In this document: positions 1 to 9,300 of the stretch, piece by piece
How the letters are laid out: the number at the start of each line of letters is the position of its first letter
Numbering within the stretch: position 1 is the first letter of the stretch
The notes under the pieces: generated by a model
Told to the model about the DNA's origin: nothing
Database searches by the model: none
What the model saw: the letters and a program-made list of their open reading frames with translations, nothing else
DNA from: Verrucomicrobiia bacterium
GTDB taxonomy: Bacteria; Verrucomicrobiota; Verrucomicrobiia; Verrucomicrobiales; DEV007
Reading direction: 5' to 3'
Assembly: GCA_020439925.1 (NCBI GenBank)
Contig: JAGRPC010000133.1
Span: 1 to 35,436 of the forward strand
Length of the DNA stretch: 35,436 nt
Program-made: the position numbers and the translations under genes

Positions 1-1016
1 CCCCGGTCCCCACCGGTGGGACGGTATCCGAGGCTGCGGAATCCGGCTTCCGCGAGGAACGCTTCCATTTCCGACCAGGCGTAACACCTGCCCTGAGTCG
101 AGTGGGCGAGAATGCAGGAATACTCCGCCACCGGAAGCGGCCCCCGCTTGTCGGGATCGAGGAAAGCCTCGTGTACGAGAACCTTTCCCCCGGGAGCAAG
201 CGTTTCCCGCGAACGGCGCAGCAGGGCGAGGATCTCGTCCCGGCCCCAATCGTGCATCACGTTCGAAAAGAGATGCAGGTCGCATCCCTCCGGCCAAGGA
301 TCGGAGAACATGTCGCCCGTCTCGACCCTGACCCTCGCCGAGAGGCCCCGTTCCTCGATCTTCTCCCGGGCAATGGCATCGACCGGAGCCTGCTCGAAAA
401 CGACGGCCTCGAGATGCGGCGCGTTGGCTGCCAGCGCACAGGCGTAAACTCCGGATCCCCCACCGACATCAAGAAGTTGACTGCACCCGGAAAGAATCCC
501 GGCAACCGTGTCGGCCAGCTTTTTTCCGAGAAAGACTCCCCGGCAGTCCATCGCCGCGGTGAAGGTGCGGGCGAAATCCTCGCTCAGCATTGAACCGTGC
601 CAGTCGTCGGAGGCCTCGTCGAGTCCCGCCCAGTGCGCGGGCCGTCCCGTCTTCAGAACCCTGACATAATCCTGCACGACGGGCCGGTCCCGAAGCGAGC
701 CATAGTAGGGGGTCAGATCCCAGGGTGAACCCTGACACAGATGCTCAAGCGCCATGGCCGAGGGGAAAAAGGCCCCGTTTTCGTCCCGATCGAGATAACC
801 GTTGCACAGGCAGAGGGTGAGGAGCGTGTCGGCGGGACGCTCGTCCCATCCGAATCGGTCGCAAACCTCGGCCAGCGTCCCGCTTTTCTCCCGGAGCGCG
901 TCGAAGAGGCGGAATTCCGCCACCGCCGCGGTGAGCAGGTCGATCGCGAAGATTCCATCGCGATACCGCAGGATCGAGGTCGGGTCGGTGGCGGGAACCT
1001 GGTCGAGACCGTTCAT
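1..1016 (-). CDS. SAM-dependent O-methyltransferase (partial, C-terminus cut by window edge)
   Basis: The frame is open from an ATG at 1016 to the left edge, giving 338 codons with no stop, so the C-terminus lies outside. The N-terminal ~110 residues look like the helical dimerisation domain of the acetylserotonin/hydroxyindole O-methyltransferase family (PF00891). The SAM-binding glycine motif LLDVGGGSG is at residues 181-189. An acidic residue follows at the end of the next strand (VVFE, ~205-208), then VETGDMF (231-237), and the family signature NVMHDW (252-257) lies near the catalytic histidine position. The gene starts 8 bases after the stop of the E1-beta gene, so the two are probably cotranscribed. 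The methyl acceptor cannot be predicted: this family methylates many small phenolic, polyketide and isoprenoid compounds. The family call is firm, the substrate is unknown. Confidence 0.88.
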   Translation of the reverse strand, partial: MNGLDQVPATDPTSILRYRDGIFAIDLLTAAVAEFRLFDALREKSGTLAEVCDRFGWDERPADTLLTLCLCNGYLDRDENGAFFPSAMALEHLCQGSPWDLTPYYGSLRDRPVVQDYVRVLKTGRPAHWAGLDEASDDWHGSMLSEDFARTFTAAMDCRGVFLGKKLADTVAGILSGCSQLLDVGGGSGVYACALAANAPHLEAVVFEQAPVDAIAREKIEERGLSARVRVETGDMFSDPWPEGCDLHLFSNVMHDWGRDEILALLRRSRETLAPGGKVLVHEAFLDPDKRGPLPVAEYSCILAHSTQGRCYAWSEMEAFLAEAGFRSLGYRPTGGDR

Positions 1017-1024
1017 TGGATTCC

Positions 1025-1993
1025 TCAGAGGTGAAGGAGGGAGCGCAGGGAGGCGGCGATGCTCTGCGAGGTGGGACGGTGGGCCTTCCAGAGATTCGGA
1101 TGGTAGGGAATCGGCGTATCGCGACAATTGAGACGCTGCGGCGGCGCGTCGAGCAGGTGGAACCCGTCCTGCACCACCCGCGAAACGACCTCGGCTGTGA
1201 CCCCGCCCCACGGGAATCCCTCCCCCACACAGAGCAAGCGCCCGGTCCGGGCGACCGAGCCGAGCACCGTATCGGTGTCGAGCGGTTTCACGGTGCGAAG
1301 GTCGACGACTTCGATGTCCCACCCCTCCCCGGATAGCTCGTTCGCCGCCTTGAGCGACTCGTGCACCATCGCGCTGTGGGTCACGACGGTGGCATGGCGC
1401 CCCGGCTTGAGAATGCGCGCCCGACCGACGGGCAGGACCGGCTCGGTGGGGAGTTCGTCCGCCTTGAGGTGGTAATAGAGGAACTTGTGCTCGCAGAAAA
1501 GCACGGGATCGTCGATCTCGACCGCCTCGAGGAACATCCAATAGGCGTCCTCGACCGTGGCCGGAGTCATCACGACGACACCGGGATAGTGCGCGTAGAT
1601 CGACTCGAGACACTGGCTGTGGAAGGGGCCGCTCCCTTCCGTCCCGCCCGAGGGCAGTCGTACCACGATGGGGCAGGGCACGCCAGTACGATAGTAGTGC
1701 GTGGCGGCATGATTGACGATCTGGTTGAAGGCGATCGAAGAAAAGTCGGCAAACTGCATCTCGATGATGGGCCGCATGCCCTCGATGGCCGCACCGATGG
1801 CCGAGCCAACCATGGCGTCCTCGCTGATGGGGGCGTCGAGGACCCTGCCGGGGAAACGCTCCGCGAGGTGCTTGGTTGCCTTGAAAGCGCCACCAAACGC
1901 GGCCACATCCTGTCCGTAGATGTAGACGTTTTCTTTTTCGGCGAGGACCTTGGCCTGTGCCTCGCGAATGGCCTCCAGATAGGTGATCGGCAT
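1025..1993 (-). CDS. 2-oxoacid dehydrogenase E1 component, beta subunit (transketolase-like)
   Basis: This 322-residue protein is the usual length for a separate E1-beta chain of pyruvate or branched-chain 2-oxoacid dehydrogenase. It is full-length in family terms: the opening MPITYLEAIREAQ, the thiamin-diphosphate-contacting region around SEDAMVGSAIGAA (57-69), FADF/FNQIVNHAA (81-97), the GPFHSQ motif (122-127), and the C-terminal transketolase domain with VVDLRTVKPLD. E1-beta works as an alpha2-beta2 heterotetramer with E1-alpha, which normally precedes it. No E1-alpha, E2 or E3 is encoded in this window: upstream is a secreted propeller and downstream a methyltransferase. An upstream in-frame ATG at 2071 exists, but the 26 added residues are not family-like, so the ATG at 1993 is preferred. 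No clear ribosome-binding site precedes it. The partner and the substrate (pyruvate, branched-chain or acetoin) are undetermined. Confidence 0.93.
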   Translation of the reverse strand: MPITYLEAIREAQAKVLAEKENVYIYGQDVAAFGGAFKATKHLAERFPGRVLDAPISEDAMVGSAIGAAIEGMRPIIEMQFADFSSIAFNQIVNHAATHYYRTGVPCPIVVRLPSGGTEGSGPFHSQCLESIYAHYPGVVVMTPATVEDAYWMFLEAVEIDDPVLFCEHKFLYYHLKADELPTEPVLPVGRARILKPGRHATVVTHSAMVHESLKAANELSGEGWDIEVVDLRTVKPLDTDTVLGSVARTGRLLCVGEGFPWGGVTAEVVSRVVQDGFHLLDAPPQRLNCRDTPIPYHPNLWKAHRPTSQSIAASLRSLLHL

Positions 1994-2089
1994 GGGTTTT
2001 CCGGGGCGAACCTTGCCCCATCCTCGCCCTTCTGCAAGTGGCCAAGCCACTCCCGCCCAAACCCGCGTCATTCGCAGGGCCGGAACCGG

Positions 2090-3157
2090 TCAGGGCAGGG
2101 GCAGCCCCATCACCCACGCCGGGCTTTTCCCGCACTCGAGGGTCTGCGCCAGGGTGAGCCGTCCCGTCTCCGGATCCCGGCGATAGAGGGCCAGTTTTCC
2201 CTCCCCCTGCCCTGCCACGACGACAAAACGGCCTCCCGGCATCAGGTCGAAGGAGCGAGGGATCTTTTCGGTGGGGACCCGCTCCAGCTCGGCGAGTTCG
2301 CCGGTGTCGGGATCGATCGTGAACGAGGCGATGCTCTCGTGCCCCCGGTTGGAGGCATATACGAAACGGCCGTCCTCGCTGACCTTGATCTCGGCGCAAC
2401 TGCCGGTGTTCGGATACCAGTCCTTGGGATGGGTCGAGATCGTCTGGCGCTTCTCAAGCCTTCCCGTTTCCGCATCGAAGTGGCAGAAGGTAACGCTCTT
2501 GCCCTGCTCGTTGACGACATAGGCCCACCTGCCGTTCGGATGAAATTTGAGATGGCGAGGTCCCGCGTTTTCCTCGCCAGGCATGGTCGGCGGGTCGTTG
2601 AGAGTGAGTTCGCCCTTCTCCGCATCGAAACGGAACTGATCGACGCAGTTGAGGTCCATAGGGTGGGGCGTGAAAACAAATCGGTTCGCCGGATCGGTGA
2701 GAATGCAGTGCGCCTTCGGCCCGATATCGAGAACCTGCAGGGCCTCTTCCCTGACGAGTCCGTCATCATCGATCGGACTGACGCTCACCAGTCCCTCTCC
2801 ATAATAGGCAGCGAGCAGCCAGCGACCTGTCGCGTCGGGATGAACGTAGGCGGGATTACCCGCGGCCGGAGCCGTGGCCAAAATCGACAGCAAGCCCGTC
2901 GCGGGATCCACTCCGAGAGTGGCAAAGAGTTTTTCCGACCGCACCGAGGCGTAGATCAGTCGCCCGTCTCCACTCAGGGCCAGAGCTCCGGGCGAACCCG
3001 GAAGGAGCACGTCGCCCCTTCTCTCGAGCGTGGCAGTTTCCTCTTCGAGCGAGTAGACCGCGATCCGGTTGTGCCCTCCTTCGGAGACATAGACCACGGT
3101 CTCGGCAAACAAAAGCGGGGGGCAGAGGAGAATCGCGAGGAGGGCGGATAACTTCAT
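2090..3157 (-). CDS. Exported lactonase-family seven-bladed beta-propeller (6-phosphogluconolactonase-like)
   Basis: The product is 355 residues and begins with a Sec signal peptide (MKLSALLAILLCPPLLFA, cleavage near residue 18). That fixes the start at the ATG at 3157, although the frame stays open further upstream. The mature part is a run of propeller blades of the PF10282 lactonase family, with repeated patterns such as VYVSEGGHNRIAVY, PRHLKFHPNGRWAYVVNE, FVYASNRGHESIASF and a terminal SPAWVMGLP. Cytoplasmic relatives (Pgl type) hydrolyse 6-phosphogluconolactone, but an exported copy cannot act on that cytoplasmic ester. A periplasmic sugar-lactone or a non-catalytic binding role is more likely. 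It lies 96 bases upstream of the E1-beta gene in the same direction and may be the first gene of that transcript. The fold call is secure and the substrate is not. Confidence 0.9.
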   Translation of the reverse strand: MKLSALLAILLCPPLLFAETVVYVSEGGHNRIAVYSLEEETATLERRGDVLLPGSPGALALSGDGRLIYASVRSEKLFATLGVDPATGLLSILATAPAAGNPAYVHPDATGRWLLAAYYGEGLVSVSPIDDDGLVREEALQVLDIGPKAHCILTDPANRFVFTPHPMDLNCVDQFRFDAEKGELTLNDPPTMPGEENAGPRHLKFHPNGRWAYVVNEQGKSVTFCHFDAETGRLEKRQTISTHPKDWYPNTGSCAEIKVSEDGRFVYASNRGHESIASFTIDPDTGELAELERVPTEKIPRSFDLMPGGRFVVVAGQGEGKLALYRRDPETGRLTLAQTLECGKSPAWVMGLPLP

Positions 3158-3332
3158 GCGTGTGCGGACGTAGGCGAACCATCCCGGCTCCACCTCTTCG
3201 TTCGGGGAGCAGCGGTCGGTTTTCGTGCATCTAACACACCGAAAGCGATCCAGCACCCATTTCGACACTCCGATCCACGCCATCTCCCGAATTGGCCGAC
3301 GCTTCACTCCCTTCCGAACCCTGCCGCCCCTC

Positions 3333-3348
3333 CGCCCCATTTGGGGCG
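3333..3348 (-). terminator. GC-rich hairpin just past the giant exoprotein gene
   Basis: The perfect inverted repeat CGCCCC-ATTT-GGGGCG sits 21 bases beyond the stop codon of the exoprotein gene, read on the minus strand. Its position and stem suit a transcription end or an mRNA 3'-stabilising hairpin. There is no U-tract after it (the minus strand continues GAGGGGCGG), so it is not a textbook intrinsic terminator. The remainder of the 212-base gap (3158-3369) should hold the promoter of the lactonase gene, but no convincing -35/-10 pair was found. Confidence 0.4.
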
Positions 3349-3369
3349 AAGAGGGACCCGGACAAGTTC

Positions 3370-6300
3370 TCAACGGCTGGGAGAATTTGGCCCGGTGTCC
3401 GAAGTGGTGTCGGTGTGGAAGATGCTTTCGCCGTTGGGACCGTATTGCTGGAATCCCTGGAAATAAATCCGGGGAACCCGGAAATTCCGGAACGCTTTCC
3501 TCCGGAACCGAAGCCAGTCACTCATGGTCCAGTCGTCCAGTTGGAAGAAATTGTTCACCACTGGAGGCTCTGGCGGCAAGGGTGGCTCCGGAGGCAGAGG
3601 AGGTTCGGGTGTTACCGGCGTGACCGGAGACGATCCCAGTTCGATCGTATCATAGTAGAAGGCGAACCCGGACGCATTGGCCGGAGCCGGTCCTGTCCCG
3701 AAGAGATTGCCATGTTCGGACGGGTCCGAAGGGTTCACTCCAGTGATGTGAATGGTGTATTCGTCGCTCCGTTGCGTCGGAGAGGGGTCGGCCGGTGCTC
3801 CGTTCCAGGACGCTCCGTTGAGGAGGGCGCCAGCGGCGATGAGATTGTTCGCACGGCTGGGGAGATAGAAACGCAGTTGATCGACGCCCTCGAACTGGCT
3901 CGATCCGTCGGCCGTGAGACTGCCGCCGGCTGGATTCGTCGGATCGATGCGGCTCGCTCCGATCTGGGTGAAACCTCCCAGTGAAACCGCCGGAGAGAGC
4001 GAGTTGCGGTGGCCGATAAGCGCACCGATCAAGCTCACGTCCACGCCAGCAGCCACCTTGATGTCTCCGGAACGATTGCCGGTACCCGCGTTGGGAAGGA
4101 AGGATCCGCGCAGGTCGTCGCCGTGTCCGATTTTGGCATAACTCATCTTTGCGGGATTCCCGACGAGTTCGATCGATCCGCCGGCCGCGACGGCAACCGC
4201 GCCGGACATCGAGGCATCCGCCGAGGCTCCCCCGTGCCCGATCTGGGCAAAAGCCACCGCACCCGGGCCTGCGGTGATCACCGCGTCCCCGGCAACGGAA
4301 ACGTCGACATCTCCCGAATAGGCCGTGCCGACGGCGTTCGCTCCACCGTGGCCGATCATTCCGTAGGAGTTGAACCCGGTGCCGCCGGAAATGAGCAAAT
4401 CTTCGACCCCGGAAACCGTTACCTTCCCTCCGAGAACGCCACCTGTCACTCCGATTCCCCCGTGGCCGATCTGAGCATAAGCGCTGTTCGCCCCCCCCAG
4501 AAGAAGCAGGTCGGCGGATTCGCAAAAGCTGACAAGGATGTCTCCCTGCAGGTCGTTGGAAGCGGAACCAAAGCCCCCGTGCCCGACCTGGGCATAGGTG
4601 CCGCTCACGTTGCCGCCGAGAAGTTGGAGTCCTCCCTCCCTCGCCATGATCTCGATCGATCCGGTTCCCGGCTGGATCGAGGCGGTCGAGGGATGGAACC
4701 CGACCTGCGCGAAGCCGTTGCCGTTCGAAGTGCTGCCTACAAGCTGGACACCGCTGCCGAAGACGCGAGTGACACCGGCCCGGCTTCCAAAGGATACTCC
4801 CGCTGCCTGCTTTCCGTCTCCGACGAAAACGGTACCCGATCCGCCAACTCCGAAATCGTCACAGACAAGGGTGGTCGGATCAAAGGGATCTCCAGTTCCG
4901 AACGGCCGGCAGTCGTTGAAGTCAACACCGCCCAGGCCGCCGATGCCGTTCCACCCGGCGACCGCATTCAGGTCACCCGTGCCCGAATTCTGAACGGCGG
5001 ACTGAAGCACTACATTTCCCGACGAGAGCAGGCTCAAGGCATAATCCGAGTTGAAGGAGAGCGGTGCGGCGATCACCAGGTCCGACGCCGTGGTCGCGAT
5101 CGTCGTCGCACCTCCCGCCAGCCCTTGGGCGATGAAGGTGGAAAGATTGAAATTGCCAGTTGGAAGGGTGCCGGCAACCAGCATGGTCGCGCCGCTGCCC
5201 GGAGAAACGCCCTGCGCAGCAAGTGTGCTGCGGTGTCCGAGCACGGCAGCGCTCGTTGCAGGAGTTCCATTGGTGAGGGAGACCGACCCGGGAACCTGAA
5301 TGATCAGGCTGCCCGCCCGGGTCCCACCGATGGTGGCGGCCCCACCCGAAGCTCCGGCATCTCCGTGACCGACGAGGGCATAAGACGTCGCCCCGGTTCC
5401 TCCGGCGAGGGAAAGGTTCCCTCCTCCGAGGTCCACAAGAGTGATGTCGCCACTGTGGTTTCCGGCGGAAGCGATTCCCCCGTGTCCGATCTGGGAAAAC
5501 TGGTTGTCACTGCCGCCGGAAGGTCCTCCCTGCAGGGAGATTCCCCCATCCGTCCCGCTCAAGCCAGATACCACGGTGATGTGACCTGATAGATTCCCGG
5601 CGGAACCTTGGCCGCCATGACCGATCCGGGTGAAGGTGAACTGGCCACTTCCCGCCGACGAATCGAGGAGAACCGCTTTGCCAACGTGAACACAGATATC
5701 ACCGGAGTGATCTCCGGGGGCGAGATACCCGCCGTGTCCGATGGACGCATAGCTCTGCAGGAAGGCACCCGACCTGACTTCCAGATTGCCCCCCGCTTTG
5801 ACTTCGATATCCCCGCTGTTTGCGCCGGAAGTACTGCGACCGCCGTGACCGATGGTTACGTAGTTGCTGTCGTCTGTTCCGCCCCTGAGCACGATGTCCC
5901 CCGAAGCTGCAGTCACGGTGATGTTGCCACGGTTTCCGAGGATCAGGTCACCGTCCGTGTTGTCCGCATCATAGCCCCCGTGGCCAATCTGGACGAAAGA
6001 CCGGTCGGTCTGCGCATTTTCGTAGCGGAGAACCAGATTCGCCACGCCATCGTCTGCGCCAGGATTGATATCGGAGGTGAAGGTCACGGTGAGTGTGCCT
6101 CCGCTGGTGTAGGCGGCAGAGTTGATCGTTCCGACCTGCTGGTTCGCTGTGAACTGCACGCCGCCGACGAGCTCGGCAAAGTCCGCAACGACCCGCAATT
6201 CACCGTTGCCTGCGGCGTCCGCAACCGTACCGATTTTGACTCCAAGGTCGTTGTAGACGTCGAAGACGACCGAACCGGCCACAATGCGGTTGTTCCGAAG

Positions 6301-9300
6301 GTTGAAGTTGCCCCCGTCGAGGAGGTTCGCAGCCCGATCAATGCTGTTGTTGGCATCGGTTCCGGTGAATATGTAGCCACCCTGCAAGCCGTTCCCGAGT
6401 CCAGGCAAAGCGGAAAGCTGGCCGGCCACGAGGTCGATTTTTCCGTTCGCAAAAACGGACACGTCACCGGCATGATCGCCGCGGTTGTTCGTTCCGCCGT
6501 TTCCGATCATCGCGTAGACATCGATGCCACTTCCCGCCTTCACCGCAAGGTCCCCGGCGGCGCGAACCGAGATCAATTCTCCAACCCGCCCCTGGTCACC
6601 GACGGCCGTGCGCCCGCCATGCCCGATCTGGGCAAAATGCTGGCCTCCGTCCTGGTCGGCATAGGATTCACCTCCTTGCACCGTGATGCTGCCGGAGCCT
6701 CCCGTGGCGGTTCCCGCAGCATCGTATCCGGCGTGAACGGTGATATTGCCGTAGTGATTGCCACGAGCCTCATAACCACCGTGCCCGATGATCGCGTAGT
6801 GGAACCTTCCTGCCGCACCTACATCTGCACGGGCAAGTCCATTGTTTGTCAATCCGTCATAAACTCCTGCAGCGGGAGCGAAGCTCGGGAGGAGAGTTCG
6901 ACGGTAGTCACCGGCAAGGACGTTGACTTCTCCGAGGCGACTGATCACCTGGATGTTCCCGTTGTGGCCGATGCCATTGCCGTTGACCACCACTCCGTCG
7001 ATGGAAACGTCCGCATCGTAGCCGCCGTGACCGATCTGGGCGTAAAGGTTTCCGTCGTCATTCAACTGGGCGAGAGTGCCGCTGCCACTGTTGAGCACTC
7101 CCCCGATCAGATTGATGCTACCGAGTGCGTCCACGGTGATGTTGCCCGAGTTTCCTTCCATTCCCGCGGCGCCGTTGCCGGTGCCGGAGCGCGAACTCGT
7201 TCCCCCGTGACCGATGAGGGCGAAGTTGTTGTTCCTCGTGCCCGCCTGCACCTGCACGCCGATTCCGGAATAGGCACCCGCAATCCCACTCGATGCATAG
7301 ATCGAGATGTCGCCGGTGTGGGTCCCCCGGGAGGTGCGACCGCCGTGTCCGATCATGGCATAAGCGTCAGCGGCATCGAAGAACTCACCCTGACCGGCGG
7401 TGAGAATGACCGCCCCGCCGATCCGCTCGGAAAGGGAGCCGAGAGTGATGTTGCCGGTGTTGCGACCGTCGTTGATGTATCCCCCGTGACCCAGTTGCGC
7501 ATACCCCTGCGCGCCCATTCCTCCGGTGAAGACGATGTCCCCTCCGGAAAAGACGGTAATGTTACCGGTGTTGCCCCGGGTTGCGAATCCGCCGTCGGTC
7601 TGGTCCGCATTGTAACCACCGTTCCCGAGCTGCGCCCAGGATCCCTGGTTTTCAAGAGACTGGTAGGAAACCGTGACCAGGTTGGCGGTTGCCGGGGAAG
7701 CCTGGTTGTTAGGATTCACATCCTGGAAGAACACGATGCGTCCGTTCGTGAATCCCGTCCCCCCGGTCGTGTAACCGATGGAACCGACGATATCGCCCAG
7801 ATTGAACGTCCCGAGGGTACCGCCCGCGATGACAAGATTGCCCTGTCCGTCATCACGAATGACCGGACCATTCGGAATCACGATCTCGAGAGTTCCGGGA
7901 ACCACGTTCGACCCCTCGAGATCGTAAATGGCATCCCCGGTCTGCGTACCAAACTCGGTGGCACGGGTGAGGTCGAAATTCTTCTCTTCCCCGATCACCT
8001 GGAAGCGCCCCTGCGTCGCGGAAAACTCGATGCCTCCGCCCGCACGAATGAGGAAGTCCGCGGTATGGTCGCCCCGTGCATCGCGGCCACCGTTCCCCAG
8101 CATCACGTAGGACCCCTGGGAACTGCCCGCCCGGAAGACGAGGTTCTGACCGGCTGTCACGGAAATCAGATCACCGCTGCGTCCCTGATTGCCACGTGCG
8201 GTCCATCCGCCATGGCCGAGCTGGGCGTAGTCGACACGATCGGTATCGTTGTCCTCCGATGCCCCCCCGAGGAAAACGATGTCCTTGAGCGCGTTGACCG
8301 TGATCGACCCGTAATGTTCGCCCCGGGCCTCATAGCCGCCGTGACCGAGCTGGGCGAAGTGGAACCTGCCCTCGCCGAGACCGCCACTGGCCTCGTCGGA
8401 CCTGAGCGCGTCTCCCGCGCCAAAGAAGATGCGACCTCCCGTGGTGGTCACGGAGATGTCTCCATTGTGACCGATCCCGGTGTCGAAAAGGTCCACCGAA
8501 GTGGTGAAATGCACGTCCGCGTCATAACCGCCATGTCCGAGCAGCGCATAGAGACGGGCGTCCTCGTCGGAGTTGAAATAAGCGCCGGTCCCCGCAACGA
8601 AAGTGATGTCACCGCCGACATTGACACTGATTGCTCCACTGTTCCCCTTGAAAATCGGCACGGTCGGGTTGGAAGCGTCGCGGGCCGCCGATTTGGCGGA
8701 ACTGCCCCCGTGGCCCACCTGCACGTATCCGTCGGGCCGGATGCCGGCTCGGGCGTCGAGACCACGACCGTTGCCATCCGCCCCCCCGGTCAAGGTGATC
8801 GATCCCGTTTGATTTCCGTATCCGGCGTATCCCCCATGCCCGATCTGGGCATAGGCCTGATCGGACATTCCCGCAGCAAGCAAGATGGAACCGGTTCCCG
8901 CGGCCACATCGATGTTACCCGTATTGTCGCTTTCCGTGCTGCGTCCTCCGTGGCCGATCTGTGCGTAAGCGCTTGGGGAAATATTGCCCACGATGCCGCC
9001 GGTGGTTCCCCCGCTCAGGCTGACTCCGCCGGTCGCTTCCACCGAAATATTTCCGGTGATGGTTCGTCGGAACTCGAGCCCGGAATTCGTGGCAAGTGCG
9101 TTGTCGCCAAAGGGAGACGAGTATTCGGTACGACGGATGAAGGTCGGGTTATACCAGTACTGGAGGTTGAAGCCCCGGATATCGGTGGTGGAGACAAAGG
9201 TCCGGGTGTCGGACTGGGTCACTCCATTCGCATCGGGTCCACTGATCTGGGTCCCCGATCCGGAGAGGAAGCTTGCATCATAGCCACCGTGCCCCACCTG

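Noticed and set aside
1361..3151. Long plus-strand open frame of ~596 codons opposite the E1-beta and lactonase genes
   Set aside because: The opposite strand holds two full-length recognisable families in correct frames; this translation is typical low-complexity antisense of GC-rich DNA.
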